A stretch of DNA of 64,000 nucleotides from Actinoplanes sandaracinus (GCF_030009775.1 NZ_JASCTH010000013.1:120110-184109); one strand, 5' to 3'. Counted from the stretch's first letter, positions 26,169 to 34,845 are shown. Notes: generated by a model not told the origin, from the sequence alone. A program made the numbers and translations.

Positions 26169-27245
26169 TCAGGCGTCCAGCCGGCAGGGCCCGGCGGCGG
26201 CCGACACGCAGGTCTGGATGAGTACGTCGGCGCCGTCCACTTCGGCGGCGGTGGTGATGGTGCCGTCGCGCATGTCACGCACGATGCCTTCACGCATCGG
26301 CAGCACGCACTTGAAGCAGATGCCCATCCGGCAGCCGGCCGGCATGAGCTGCCCGGCGGCCTCACCGGCTTCGAGGATCGATCTGCCACCGGGTGCCTCG
26401 GCGACCAGGCCGGACTTCTCGAAGGTGACCGTGCCGCCGTCGCCGGCGACCAGCACGGTGGGCCGGAAACGCTCGACGTGCAGCCGTTCGCCGGCGCCCG
26501 CGTCGGCCCAGTGCTCCTGCAGGCCGTCGAGGAGGTCGCCGGGCCCGCAGGCCCAGGTCTCCCGCTCGAACAGGTCGGGCACCAGCTCGCCGAGATCGGC
26601 CGGCTTGAGCCGCCCGTCGGCGCGGGTGTGGCGCTCGATGAGGCGGATCCGTCCGCGGGCGGCGAGGTCGCGCAGTTCGGCGCCGAAGACGACGTCGTCG
26701 GCCGTCCTCGCGGAGTGCACGACCACCACGTCGTTGAGTTCGTGGAGGGCGCTGCGCAGCATGCCCATCACCGGGGTGATGCCGCTGCCGGCGGTCACGA
26801 AGAGCGTCTTCGCCGGCCGCTGGGCGGGCAGCAGGAAGTCGCCGGTGGGCAGGTCCAGGTGGACCAGCATGCCTTTGCGGGCGTTCGCGAGAAGGTACGA
26901 GCTGACCACACCGTCGGCGACGGCGTTGACGGTGACGGTGAATCTGCCGTCGCGGCGGCCGGCCGCGCTGCTCACCGAGTAGGCGCGCCACAGCCGTACC
27001 CCGTCGACGTCCACGCCCAGCCGCACGTACTGTCCTGGCTCGTGCGGCTGCCAGCCGCGGCCCGGGCGCAGTTCCAGGGTGACCGCGTTGGCGGTCTCGG
27101 GGCGCACCGCGTCGATCCGGGCGCGCAGGACGGTCGGGTTGCGCAGGGGCGCGATCACGTCGAGGTAGTCGGCCGGCACCACCGGGGTGGTGATCAGCTC
27201 GACGACTCGCCACGCGCCGTCGCGCAACTTCTGTGTAACAGCCAC
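26169..27245 (-). CDS. FAD/[2Fe-2S] oxidoreductase, electron donor to the desaturase
   Basis: About 358 aa. An FAD-binding barrel (HEPGQYVRLGVDVDGVRLWR, AYSVSS) is followed by an NAD(P)-binding domain (KTLFVTAGSGITPVMGML) and a C-terminal plant-type ferredoxin domain with cluster ligands in CRMGICFKC and a distal Cys in LIQTCVS. It would pass electrons from NAD(P)H through FAD and [2Fe-2S] to the desaturase encoded 116 bp downstream. The start is uncertain: GTG 27245 is chosen, with GTG 27269 and TTG 27347 as alternatives; none has a clear Shine-Dalgarno. An inverted repeat overlaps the region just before 27245. Confidence 0.88.
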   Translation of the reverse strand: MAVTQKLRDGAWRVVELITTPVVPADYLDVIAPLRNPTVLRARIDAVRPETANAVTLELRPGRGWQPHEPGQYVRLGVDVDGVRLWRAYSVSSAAGRRDGRFTVTVNAVADGVVSSYLLANARKGMLVHLDLPTGDFLLPAQRPAKTLFVTAGSGITPVMGMLRSALHELNDVVVVHSARTADDVVFGAELRDLAARGRIRLIERHTRADGRLKPADLGELVPDLFERETWACGPGDLLDGLQEHWADAGAGERLHVERFRPTVLVAGDGGTVTFEKSGLVAEAPGGRSILEAGEAAGQLMPAGCRMGICFKCVLPMREGIVRDMRDGTITTAAEVDGADVLIQTCVSAAAGPCRLDA

Positions 27246-27247
27246 CT

Positions 27248-27261
27248 GACCAAGACTGGTC
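27248..27261. promoter_or_regulatory. operator-like inverted repeat GACCA-N4-TGGTC
   Basis: A perfect 5-bp inverted repeat with a 4-bp spacer lies at the reductase start, within the control region between this gene and the divergent PucR-type regulator gene. It may be a binding site for a regulator of the desaturase operon; a TetR- or PucR-type occupant is only a guess. Confidence 0.35.
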
Positions 27262-27356
27262 GCTCGCACAGTCAAAGTCCTGACCTGGGGAAGTGAATCG
27301 GGGACCGCATAATTGTTCGGCGGGGACAAGGATCGAAGAGTAAACAAGGAGCTCGT

Positions 27357-28559
27357 GTGAAGAAGCCGCTGCGCGACGTGCGGTCCTACCGCCTGCCGCC
27401 GGAGGTTGTCGATCCCTTACGGCAGGGTTTGTCTGGTGTGTCCCGGCAGACCATAGCGGCGATCATCCAGGAGGTCCCGGCGTACGCCGAGCCGTTCGCC
27501 GGCGAACTCGGGCACAAGATCGCCCGGGCGGTCCGCGCCGCCCTGGCCACCTTCCTCACCCTGGTGTCGCGGCCCGGGGCTGATCCGGGCACCCCGATGG
27601 CCTCGGCGATCGAGGCCGCCTACGCGCTGGGCCGTGGTGAGGCCCGTTCCGGCCGCAGCCTGGACGCGTTGCTCGCGGCCTACCGGGTGGGCGCCCGGGT
27701 GGCGTGGCGGGAGCTGGCGGCGATCAGCGTCGGCAAGGGCGAGCCGTCCGCCACGATCGCCGACTTCGCCGAGATGGTGTTCGCCTACATCGACGAGCTG
27801 TCCGCGGCGAGTGTGGCCGGGCACGCCGACGAGCTCGCCGCCTCCGGCCGCCTCCGGCAGCGCCGCCTGCAGGAACTCGCGCAGGCTCTGGTCGCCGGCG
27901 AGCCCGCACACGTCCTGCGGGGCATGGCGGAGCAGGCCGACTGGGCGCCGCCGCAGACCCTCACCGCGCTACTGCTTCCGGAGCGCGCGGCACGATGGGG
28001 CATCGACCTGCTCGATCCGCGGACGCTTCAGCTCGCCGACGCCGTACCCGATCTGCCGGGTTTGACGGTGCTTTTCGTCCCGGACCCGCAGGGTTGCTCG
28101 CGCCCGACCCTGACCCGCCTGCTCACCGGCCACGACGTGGTGATCGGCCCGGCCCGGCCGTGGGCCGACGCGAACAGCTCGCTGGACCGGGCGATCCGCG
28201 TGCACCGGCTCGCCCCTCCGGCCGGAGGCACGGTGGTCGACACCGAGGACCATCTGGCGGCCGTGGTGGTGACCGCCGATCCGGGCGCCCTGCGGGATCT
28301 GCGGGCCTGGGCGCTCAGCCCGCTCGCGGGGGAGCGTGGGGCCAACGCCGCCAAGCTGATCGAGACGCTGCGCAGCTGGCTGCTGCACCACGGCCGCCGC
28401 GAGGACGTCGCCGCCGAGTTGTTCGTGCATCCGCAGACGGTCCGGTACCGCATGGCCCGCCTGCGTGAACTCTACGGCGACCGCCTCCGTGACCCGCGCT
28501 GGGTGATGGCGCTGACCATCGCCCTGGCCATTCCGGAGTCCATTCCGGAGACCCCGTGA
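27357..28559 (+). CDS. PucR/CdaR-type transcriptional regulator
   Basis: 400 aa. The N-terminal half is a helical RsbT-co-antagonist-like domain (about 20-170, with ALGRGEARSGRSLDALLAAY), the middle a degenerate GGDEF-like PucR domain, and the C-terminus the PucR helix-turn-helix (VAAELFVHPQTVRYRMARLRELYG, about 350-375). GTG 27357 has AAGGAG at 27346-27351. Divergent from the reductase-desaturase operon and sharing its intergenic region, it is the best candidate regulator for that operon. Confidence 0.88.
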   Translation: MKKPLRDVRSYRLPPEVVDPLRQGLSGVSRQTIAAIIQEVPAYAEPFAGELGHKIARAVRAALATFLTLVSRPGADPGTPMASAIEAAYALGRGEARSGRSLDALLAAYRVGARVAWRELAAISVGKGEPSATIADFAEMVFAYIDELSAASVAGHADELAASGRLRQRRLQELAQALVAGEPAHVLRGMAEQADWAPPQTLTALLLPERAARWGIDLLDPRTLQLADAVPDLPGLTVLFVPDPQGCSRPTLTRLLTGHDVVIGPARPWADANSSLDRAIRVHRLAPPAGGTVVDTEDHLAAVVVTADPGALRDLRAWALSPLAGERGANAAKLIETLRSWLLHHGRREDVAAELFVHPQTVRYRMARLRELYGDRLRDPRWVMALTIALAIPESIPETP

Positions 28560-28676
28560 TCCCGCGGCCATATACCAAAGTCAGAGAGCGGCCGACTTCC
28601 GGCGACTAGCCCGGCCTCACCGCCGGGCCTAGCGTCTGTTGCGGCAGTAGGAAAGGCTCGAGAGGGGCGTACGAGT

Positions 28677-29375
28677 GTGAGCGGCGAATCATCACCGAGG
28701 CAGGCCACGGTTCTGACCTACTCTCCGTTCGGCCGGGCACTGGTCCTGCTGGGGCCGGCGGCGCTGGGGGTCCTGGTGGCGGCGCTGGCGCCGATGCTCG
28801 CGCGGTGGCTGATGAAAGCCCACTTCCCGGTCCTCGGCATCGTGTGGAAAGTGGTCGGCTCGGTCGACAGCTGGTGGAAGGTGGGGGTGCAGGCGGCGAT
28901 CCTCGCCGTCCTGGGCGCGCTGGTCAGCGTGGAGATCGTGCGCCGGAGCACCCGGCTCGCGGTCGACCCCGCCGAGGTGCGCCTGCAGACCGGAGACCAG
29001 CTGGTGACGGTCGCCCGCCCGCAGGTGGACGCCGTGTTCATGCAGGGTGACTGTCTGGTGATCCTCGACCGGGAGTCGCGGCAGGTCTTCCGTGGCGAGC
29101 CGCAGGCCGAAGCCGGCCCGATCGAGCGGGCCTTCCGGGAGCACGGCTACCCCTGGCGTGACGGCGACCCTTTCGACGATCTCTACCAGCCGTGGGTGCC
29201 GGAGACGGATCAGTTGCCGGTCGCCGTCGAGGCGGTCCTGTCGGCCCGTGCCATGGCGCTGCGTAAGAAGGCCTCCAGTGAGGCCGGCGAGCTGCGCGAC
29301 TCCCTGGAGAAACTGGGTTACGCGGTCCGCGACGACGGTGACCGTCAGCTCTGGCGTCCGCTGGTCCGCTCATGA
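28677..29375 (+). CDS. YqeB-like membrane protein
   Basis: 232 aa. Two hydrophobic helices (about 20-45 and 68-90) separated by a short loop containing WKVVGSVDSWWKV, then a cytoplasmic beta-rich domain (AVDPAEVRLQTGDQLVTVAR, VILDRESRQVFRGE) and a C-terminal helical part. This order matches YqeB-family proteins of unknown function. Its stop overlaps the start of a sensor kinase (ATGA), so it is co-translated with a two-component system and may be an accessory sensor or the protein that system responds to. Confidence 0.75.
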   Translation: MSGESSPRQATVLTYSPFGRALVLLGPAALGVLVAALAPMLARWLMKAHFPVLGIVWKVVGSVDSWWKVGVQAAILAVLGALVSVEIVRRSTRLAVDPAEVRLQTGDQLVTVARPQVDAVFMQGDCLVILDRESRQVFRGEPQAEAGPIERAFREHGYPWRDGDPFDDLYQPWVPETDQLPVAVEAVLSARAMALRKKASSEAGELRDSLEKLGYAVRDDGDRQLWRPLVRS

Positions 29376-30595
29376 CCGGTGCCTCGGAGACCGCCGTGGC
29401 GACGGCCCGCAAGCGCTGGGCGCTGAGCCCCGGGCGGGCCTGGGACATCACGGCGATCCTGGTGTCCTGGTTCGGCGGGCTGGTGCTGGTCGGTGAGGCG
29501 CAGTCGGTGCGGAACCTCTCCGACAACGACGTCTTCCTGCTCTTCGTGGCCGGCTGCCTGTTCTCGCTCGCGCTCTGGTGGCGGCGCAGCCGTCCGGTGC
29601 CGGTGGCGGTCCTCCTCCTGATCGGCTCCCTGATCACCGACGCGGCCGGCCTCGCCGCGCTGATCGCTCTCTCCACGGTCGTCGCGGTTCGGCGGGGCCG
29701 CGTCATCGTCGTGCTCACCCTGCTGCACGCCGTGACCGCGATCACCTATGCGGTGATCTATGCGGACGAGGCGGTTCCGCACCTGGTGAGCCTCCTGCTG
29801 ACCGTCGCCATTCTCGCCACCACGATCGCGCTCGGGGTGGCGGCGCGTGCGCGCCAGGAACTGATCGACTCGTTGCGCGAGCGGACCGTCCGCGCCGAGG
29901 AGGAGGCGCGGCTGCGGGCCGACCGGCTGCGCGCCCTCGAACGGGAACGGATCGCCCGGGAGATGCACGACTCGCTGGCCCACCGGATCTCCATGGTCAG
30001 CCTGCACGCCGGCGCCCTGCAGATCCGTCCCGATCTCACCCCGGACGAGGTGGCCAAGGCCGCCACGACCATCCGGGACAGCGCCCACCAGGCACTGGAG
30101 GATCTGCGCGAGATCCTCGGAGTGCTGCGGGCGGGCGAGGGCGAGGCCCTGCGCCCGCAACCCGACCTGCGCCACCTCGACGAGCTGGTCGCCGACGCGC
30201 GGGAAGCGGGGGTGCCGGTGACGGTCACCGACCGTCTCGACGGTCTTCCGGCCGGCGCCTCGCTGGGCCGGACCGTCTATCGCCTGGTGCAGGAGGGGCT
30301 GACCAACGCCGGGAAGCACGCGGCCGGCGTGCCGGTGAGCCTGGTGCTGGACCGGACCGCCGACGGCGAGGTGCACGTGCTGGTGTCGAACCCGCTGCGG
30401 GTCTCCGCGCGGACCGCGGTCCCCGGGGCCGGCAGCGGTCTCGTCGGCCTGGCCGAGCGGGTCGATCTGATCGACGGCAGGCTCCGCCACGGCGTCCGTG
30501 GGGACCCGCGGACCGGCCTGACCTTCGATCTGGAAGCCTGGCTGCCGTGGCCCGCGAACGCGGACGCCGCCGCCTGCGAAGTCGCGGCGGGCTGA
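29372..30595 (+). CDS. sensor histidine kinase (NarL-type, HisKA_3)
   Basis: 407-aa kinase with about five transmembrane helices in the first ~150 residues, a coiled-coil linker (REERTVRAEEEARLRADRLR region), HisKA_3 box ERERIAREMHDSLAHRISMV with the phospho-acceptor His, and a HATPase domain (QEGLTNAGKHAAG, then a GSGLVGLAERV G2 box). The G1 box is degenerate (SNPLRVSAR), so ATP handling may differ from its two relatives in this window. Coupled by ATGA to the YqeB-like gene; the response regulator follows after 10 bp. Confidence 0.9.
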   Translation: MTGASETAVATARKRWALSPGRAWDITAILVSWFGGLVLVGEAQSVRNLSDNDVFLLFVAGCLFSLALWWRRSRPVPVAVLLLIGSLITDAAGLAALIALSTVVAVRRGRVIVVLTLLHAVTAITYAVIYADEAVPHLVSLLLTVAILATTIALGVAARARQELIDSLRERTVRAEEEARLRADRLRALERERIAREMHDSLAHRISMVSLHAGALQIRPDLTPDEVAKAATTIRDSAHQALEDLREILGVLRAGEGEALRPQPDLRHLDELVADAREAGVPVTVTDRLDGLPAGASLGRTVYRLVQEGLTNAGKHAAGVPVSLVLDRTADGEVHVLVSNPLRVSARTAVPGAGSGLVGLAERVDLIDGRLRHGVRGDPRTGLTFDLEAWLPWPANADAAACEVAAG

Positions 30596-30605
30596 GGGGA
30601 GAACG

Positions 30606-31268
30606 GTGACCGAACAGATCCGGGTGCTGATCGCCGATGACGACCCGCTGGTGCGGGTCGGGCTGTCGATGGTGCTGGGCGCGGCTCCGGAGATCGTGAT
30701 CGTCGGTGAGGCCGGTGACGGCGCCGAGGCGGTGCAGTTGGCTCGTAGCCTGCGACCGGACGTCGTCCTGATGGACGTCCGGATGCCGCGGATGGACGGT
30801 CTGGCCGCCACCGAGGCTCTGCGCCGGAACGGCCCGAAGCCCGCCATCGTGGTGCTGACCACCTTCGACACCGACGAGAATCTGCTCGGCGCGCTCCGGC
30901 TGGGCGCCAACGGCTTCCTGCTCAAGGACATCGCGCCGACCGAGATCCTGGACGCGGTGCGGCGGGCCGCCACCGGCGAGTCGATCCTGGCCCCGGCGGT
31001 GGTGCCACGCCTGATCGGTTACGCGGTCGGCCGCGACCGCGGCGGAGCGGACGGGCGCCGGCCTCGCGCCGCCGCCGCGCTGAACCGTCTCACCGAGCGT
31101 GAGCGCGAGGTGGCCGAAGCGGTGGCGACCGGCCGTTCCAACGCGGAGATCAGCGCTGAACTGCACATGAGTGTCCCGACGGTGAAGGCCTACGTCTCCC
31201 GCCTGTTCGACAAGCTTGGCTGCGCCAACCGCGTGCAGGTCGCCATCCTGATCCACGAAGCCAGGTGA
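30606..31268 (+). CDS. LuxR/NarL-family response regulator
   Basis: 220 aa. Receiver: VLIADDDPLVRVGL, phosphoacceptor D57 in VLMDVRMPRMDG, and FLLKD. C-terminal LuxR helix-turn-helix: LTEREREVAEAVATGRSNAEIS, then PTVKAYVSRLFDKLG. GTG 30606 follows GAGGGGAGA. Third gene of the YqeB-kinase-regulator operon. A 7-bp inverted repeat right after the stop could be its terminator. Confidence 0.93.
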   Translation: MTEQIRVLIADDDPLVRVGLSMVLGAAPEIVIVGEAGDGAEAVQLARSLRPDVVLMDVRMPRMDGLAATEALRRNGPKPAIVVLTTFDTDENLLGALRLGANGFLLKDIAPTEILDAVRRAATGESILAPAVVPRLIGYAVGRDRGGADGRRPRAAAALNRLTEREREVAEAVATGRSNAEISAELHMSVPTVKAYVSRLFDKLGCANRVQVAILIHEAR

Positions 31269-31270
31269 AA

Positions 31271-31296
31271 GTAACGAGAGCCGTGAGGGTCGTTAC
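31271..31296 (+). terminator. inverted repeat after the response-regulator gene
   Basis: GTAACGA (31271-31277) pairs with TCGTTAC (31290-31296) around a 12-nt loop. It begins 2 bp after the stop codon, consistent with a weak terminator, although no T-run follows; an operator is the alternative. Confidence 0.45.
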
Positions 31297-31338
31297 AGGT
31301 AGTGGCTTCCGCCAGGCACACGGGCTAGCGTTGGGCCC

Positions 31339-31373
31339 GTCGCAAAGCCCATCGATAAAGTAGGCATTGCGAC
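31339..31373 (+). promoter_or_regulatory. inverted repeat in the metNIQ leader
   Basis: GTCGCAA (31339-31345) pairs with TTGCGAC (31367-31373) across 21 nt, 32 bp before the metN start. A TAGCGT element just upstream (31325-31330) may be the -10 box. The repeat may be an operator or an RNA hairpin; I do not see a SAM-riboswitch core. Confidence 0.35.
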
Positions 31374-31404
31374 GCTCGTCACAACTGCTGACCAGGGTGT
31401 TCAC

Positions 31405-32388
31405 GTGATTGAAATAAGCGGTCTTCGTAAGACGTACCGCTCCAGGAAGAGGTCCGTCGTCGCTGTCGACGGGGTCGACCTGCACGTCGGCGAGGGCGAG
31501 GTCTTCGGCGTTCTCGGCCAGAGCGGCGCCGGTAAGAGCACGCTGCTGCGCTGCGTCAACATGCTGGAGCGGCCGGACGCGGGCACCGTCGCCGTCGGCG
31601 GGCTGGAGCTGACGAACCTGCGGCGTGAGCGGCTGCGTGTCGCCCGGCACGGGATCGGCATGATCCACCAGCACTTCGCGCTGCTGTCGTCGCGGACCGT
31701 CGCGGGCAACGTCGCGTTCGCTTTGGAGGTGACCGGCGCCCCGCGGGCCGAGCGCAAGGCGCGGGTCGCCGAGCTGCTCGAACTGGTCGGGCTCAGCGAG
31801 CGGGCGGACGCGTACCCCGCTCAGTTGTCCGGTGGCCAGAAACAGCGGGTGGGGATCGCCCGCGCGCTCGCCGCGCGGCCGAAGGTCCTGCTCTCCGATG
31901 AGGCGACCTCGGCGCTCGATCCGGAGACGACCGAGTCGATCCTGCGGCTGCTGCTCGACCTCAACCGGCGGCTCGGCCTGACGATCCTGCTGATCACCCA
32001 CGAGATGACCGTGGTGAAGCGGATCTGCACGTCGGCCGCGGTGATGCGGGACGGCCGGTTCGTCGAGTCCGGCACGGTCGCCGGCCTGCTGCGGCAGCCG
32101 GGTTCGGAGCTGGCTCGCGACCTGTTCCCGCTGGACACGTCGGCGAGCGTGGCCACGGCGGGCGGCGGCGTGACGATCGTCGACATCACGGTCAGCGGCG
32201 ACGAGGCGGACGAGCCGATCATCGCCGACCTGGCGCGGCGGTTCGCCTCGGACGTACGCATCCTGAGTGGGTCGGTGGAAACGCTGGCCGCGACGCGCGC
32301 CGGGCGCTGGCGTCTCGCCCTGCCGGGCGCCCCCGAGGACAACAGCGAGGCCCTGGAATATCTGCGCAAGCGGGGAGTCACGCTGTGA
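31405..32388 (+). CDS. metN: methionine ABC importer ATP-binding protein MetN
   Basis: 327-aa ATPase of the methionine uptake ABC transporter. Walker A GQSGAGKST at 38-46, signature LSGGQKQRVGIARAL, degenerate Walker B LLSDEATSALDPET typical of MetN, and H-loop in LITHEMTVVKRIC. The C-terminal ~80 residues (VTIVDITVSGDEADEP...) form the NIL/ACT-like domain through which MetN is inhibited by bound methionine. GTG 31405. Followed by metI (overlap GTGA at 32385) and metQ, the complete importer. Confidence 0.94.
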   Translation: MIEISGLRKTYRSRKRSVVAVDGVDLHVGEGEVFGVLGQSGAGKSTLLRCVNMLERPDAGTVAVGGLELTNLRRERLRVARHGIGMIHQHFALLSSRTVAGNVAFALEVTGAPRAERKARVAELLELVGLSERADAYPAQLSGGQKQRVGIARALAARPKVLLSDEATSALDPETTESILRLLLDLNRRLGLTILLITHEMTVVKRICTSAAVMRDGRFVESGTVAGLLRQPGSELARDLFPLDTSASVATAGGGVTIVDITVSGDEADEPIIADLARRFASDVRILSGSVETLAATRAGRWRLALPGAPEDNSEALEYLRKRGVTL

Positions 32389-33041
32389 CCTGGTCCGAAG
32401 TCTTCGAGCTGCTGAGCGTCGGCTTCCAGGAGACCGCGTGGATGGTCGGCGTCGCCACGCTGCTCACCGCGGTCGGCGGCCTGCTCGTCGGAGTCCTGCT
32501 GGTGCTCACCGACCGCGGCGGCCTGCTGCCCGCGCCGCCGGTCAACGCGGTCCTCGGCCTGATCGTGAACGTCGGCCGGTCGCTGCCGTTCATCATCCTG
32601 CTGGTCGCGGTCATTCCGTTCACCCGTGCCGTGGTCGGCACCAGCATCGGCACGGACGCGGCGATCGTGCCGCTGACGATCGGCGCCATTCCGTTCTTCG
32701 CCCGGATCGTCGAGTCGGCGTTGCGTGAGGTTCCGGCCGACGTGGTCGCCGCGGCCACCGCGATGGGCGCCACCCGACGTCAGATCGTCGGCAAGGTGCT
32801 GCTCCGGGAGGCGCTGCCGGGCCTGGTCGCCGGCCTGACGATCACGGTGATCGCGTTGGTCGGCTATTCGGCGATGGCCGGCGTGGTCGGCGGCGGCGGC
32901 CTGGGCGACCTCGCGATCCGCTACGGCTACCAGCGGTTCGAGACCGAGGTCATGATCGCGACCGTGGTCGCGCTCGTGGTGCTCGTGCAGGTCGTCCAGA
33001 TGGTGGGCGACGTCCTCGCCCGCCGGCTCACGCGCCGCTGA
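32385..33041 (+). CDS. metI: methionine ABC importer permease MetI
   Basis: 218-aa membrane subunit with five hydrophobic helices and the EAA-loop region ATAMGATRRQIVGKVLLREALPG that docks on MetN. The terminal part has VVGGGGLGDLAIRYGYQRFE, a strong MetI signature. The GTG start overlaps the metN stop as GTGA, giving translational coupling. It forms the transmembrane channel for methionine delivered by MetQ. Confidence 0.94.
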   Translation: MTWSEVFELLSVGFQETAWMVGVATLLTAVGGLLVGVLLVLTDRGGLLPAPPVNAVLGLIVNVGRSLPFIILLVAVIPFTRAVVGTSIGTDAAIVPLTIGAIPFFARIVESALREVPADVVAAATAMGATRRQIVGKVLLREALPGLVAGLTITVIALVGYSAMAGVVGGGGLGDLAIRYGYQRFETEVMIATVVALVVLVQVVQMVGDVLARRLTRR

Positions 33042-33114
33042 CCGGTTCCGGCCGTCACCTCGCCCAGGCTCCGTCCTAATTCCTCTCAGTCCCATCGAAT
33101 TGAAAGGTCCATCC

Positions 33115-33936
33115 ATGCGCCGCCGTTCCTTCGCCGCCGTCCTGGCCGCCGCCACCCTCACCCTGGGCCTGGCCGCGTGCGGCTCGTCCGACGACGCCGA
33201 GGCGAAGTCGACAGACACCCTCAAGGTCGGCGTCAGCCCGGTCCCGCACGGCGAGATCCTCAAGTACGTCAAGGACAACCTCGCCGCCGCCGAGGGCCTG
33301 AAGATCGAGATCGTCGAGTTCAACGACTACATCCAGCCCAACGTGGCGCTCAGTGAGAAGCAGCTCGACGCCAACTACTTCCAGCACGTCCCGTACCTGG
33401 AGGAGGAGGTCGCGGCCAAGGGCTACAAGTTCACCGCGCTGGCGCCGGCGCACATCGAGCCGCTCGGCGTCTACTCCAAGACGGTCAAGGCGATCGCCGA
33501 CGTGCCCGCGGGCGGCGTCGTCGGCATCCCGAACGACCCGTCGAACTCGGGCCGCGCCCTGAACCTGCTCGCGAAGAGCGGCCTGATCACGCTGAAGGAC
33601 GGCGTCGGCGTCAAGGCGACCGAGAAGGACATCACCGCGAACCCGAAGAACCTGCAGTTCAAGGCACTGGAGGCGGCGCAGCTTCCGCGCAGCCTGGAGG
33701 ACACCGCGCTGTCGGTGATCAACGGCAACTACGCGATCGAGACCGGTCTCAAGCCGTCGGCCGACGCCCTCGCCCTGGAGACGGGTGCCGACAACCCGTA
33801 CGCGAACCTGGTCGTCGTCCGCACCGGCGACCAGGCCGACGCCCGCGTGGTCAAGCTGGAGAAGCTGCTGCACTCCGCCGAGGTCAAGAAGTTCATCGCG
33901 GACAAGTACCAGGGTGCGGTCCTGGCCGCGTTCTGA
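33115..33936 (+). CDS. metQ: methionine-binding lipoprotein MetQ
   Basis: 273-aa NlpA/MetQ-family receptor. ATG 33115 (AAAGG 7 nt upstream) gives MRRRSFAAVLAAA and lipobox LGLAAC. Mature features: LKVGVSPVPHGEILKYVK, IEIVEFNDYIQPNVALSEKQ, LDANYFQHVPYLEEE, and PNDPSNSGRALNLL, all diagnostic of MetQ. Anchored to the outer membrane face, it captures methionine for MetNI. A bidirectional hairpin follows directly. Confidence 0.95.
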   Translation: MRRRSFAAVLAAATLTLGLAACGSSDDAEAKSTDTLKVGVSPVPHGEILKYVKDNLAAAEGLKIEIVEFNDYIQPNVALSEKQLDANYFQHVPYLEEEVAAKGYKFTALAPAHIEPLGVYSKTVKAIADVPAGGVVGIPNDPSNSGRALNLLAKSGLITLKDGVGVKATEKDITANPKNLQFKALEAAQLPRSLEDTALSVINGNYAIETGLKPSADALALETGADNPYANLVVVRTGDQADARVVKLEKLLHSAEVKKFIADKYQGAVLAAF

Positions 33937-33943
33937 GTTCGAT

Positions 33944-33974
33944 CTCAGGGAGCCGCGGGTCGCGGCTCCCTGAG
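33944..33974. terminator. bidirectional terminator between metQ and the LPMO gene
   Basis: A perfect 14-bp stem (CTCAGGGAGCCGCG with CGCGGCTCCCTGAG) closes on GGT between two convergent genes, 8 bp after metQ and 6 bp beyond the LPMO stop. It can serve both directions. Confidence 0.85.
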
Positions 33975-33979
33975 GCGTC

Positions 33980-34663
33980 TCAGCAGGCGCCCTGATCGGC
34001 CCACACGTCGGCGGCGCCGGGCGTCTCGCCCTGCGTCCACCACTTGGCCTTCCACGTGTGGTTGTTGTGCGTGGCGAGGTTCCCGCCCACGTAGACCGCG
34101 CTGCTGTTCCACGCCGCCGCCGAGCACGAGCCGGACGGCGGGGGGTTGCCACCGCCGCCGCCGACATTGACGTCGACGCAGGAGTAGAACGCGTTGGCCG
34201 TGTCGGAGATGGTCCAGATCGCCAGGATCTTCTGACGCCCGGAGAACCCACTCAGGTTGATGGTGTGCGACAGCGTCGCCGGTGGCTGCTGGCTGTTGCC
34301 CGCGAACGAGGCGATCCGCCTGCCGCCGATGAAGTACTCCCAGCTCGCGGTCGCGTGCCGGGCCGTGTTGATCCAGCTCAGCGTCAGCGAGGTGCCGACG
34401 TTGGTGGCCGGCCAGCCCCGGCTGTCGTCGTTGAGTTCGGCGAACACGCTGTTGTTGCCGTGACAGTTCCGCAGACCCTTCGGCCCCTCGACGCTCTGCG
34501 GCTCGTACTTGATCTGCCCGCAGGCCATCCTGCCCTGCGCGCAGAGCGCCTGCCGGCTCGGCGGCGAGGAGACGTACCCGTGCGCCGCGGCGGGCGACGC
34601 GACCAGAAGCGATCCGGCGGCGCCCAGCAGGGTCACCGCGAGTAGTGCGAACACCTTGCGCAT
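33980..34663 (-). CDS. AA10 lytic polysaccharide monooxygenase with C-terminal CBM5/12-like domain
   Basis: 227-aa secreted copper enzyme. The signal peptide ends ...SPAAA and the mature protein starts with His (HGYVSSPPSRQ), the N-terminal copper-brace residue of AA10 enzymes. A second His is in ATLSHTINL or ARHATASWEYF (the latter fits the active-site A-x-HxxxxxWEY region). After a Gly/Pro linker (GGGGGNPPP) a ~45-residue carbohydrate-binding module follows (AAWNSSAVYVGGNLATHNNH ... WWTQGETPG), a chitin/cellulose-binding CBM5/12 pattern. It oxidatively cleaves crystalline chitin or cellulose. GGAGGAG precedes ATG 34663. Confidence 0.93.
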   Translation of the reverse strand: MRKVFALLAVTLLGAAGSLLVASPAAAHGYVSSPPSRQALCAQGRMACGQIKYEPQSVEGPKGLRNCHGNNSVFAELNDDSRGWPATNVGTSLTLSWINTARHATASWEYFIGGRRIASFAGNSQQPPATLSHTINLSGFSGRQKILAIWTISDTANAFYSCVDVNVGGGGGNPPPSGSCSAAAWNSSAVYVGGNLATHNNHTWKAKWWTQGETPGAADVWADQGAC

Positions 34664-34710
34664 GCCACTCCTCCAAAGATGAACGTCGATCGATGGATTG
34701 TGACGTGAGT

Positions 34711-34730
34711 ATAAATAAAGTTTCCTAAAT
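34711..34730 (-). promoter_or_regulatory. AT-rich imperfect palindrome in the LPMO promoter
   Basis: An unusually AT-rich 20-bp stretch read on the minus strand as ATTTAGGAAACTTTATTTAT, a near-palindrome of the TTAGGAAA/TTTCCTAA type, about 50 bp upstream of the LPMO start. It probably forms part of the promoter or an operator for induction. No DasR-type site is evident. Confidence 0.35.
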
Positions 34731-34845
34731 GAAAAGGGCCGGCCGCTTCATCTGCGATTTCGTACGCCGTGGCCCGTCCCGTGCGGGAACGAGCCGCGCC
34801 CTCCGTCCGCGTGGCGGTGACGGAGGGCGCGGGGGAGAGGCCGGA

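Noticed and set aside
24727..26982. 751-codon plus-strand ORF opposite the desaturase and reductase
   Set aside because: Both minus-strand genes carry complete catalytic motifs; the plus frame has none.
31269..31404. SAM riboswitch upstream of metN
   Set aside because: No recognisable SAM-I/IV core helices or conserved AUGAG-type elements; only two simple inverted repeats.
34664..34745. DasR operator upstream of the AA10 LPMO
   Set aside because: No ACTGGTCTAGACCAGT-like sequence; only an AT-rich TTTCCTAAA-type palindrome is present.
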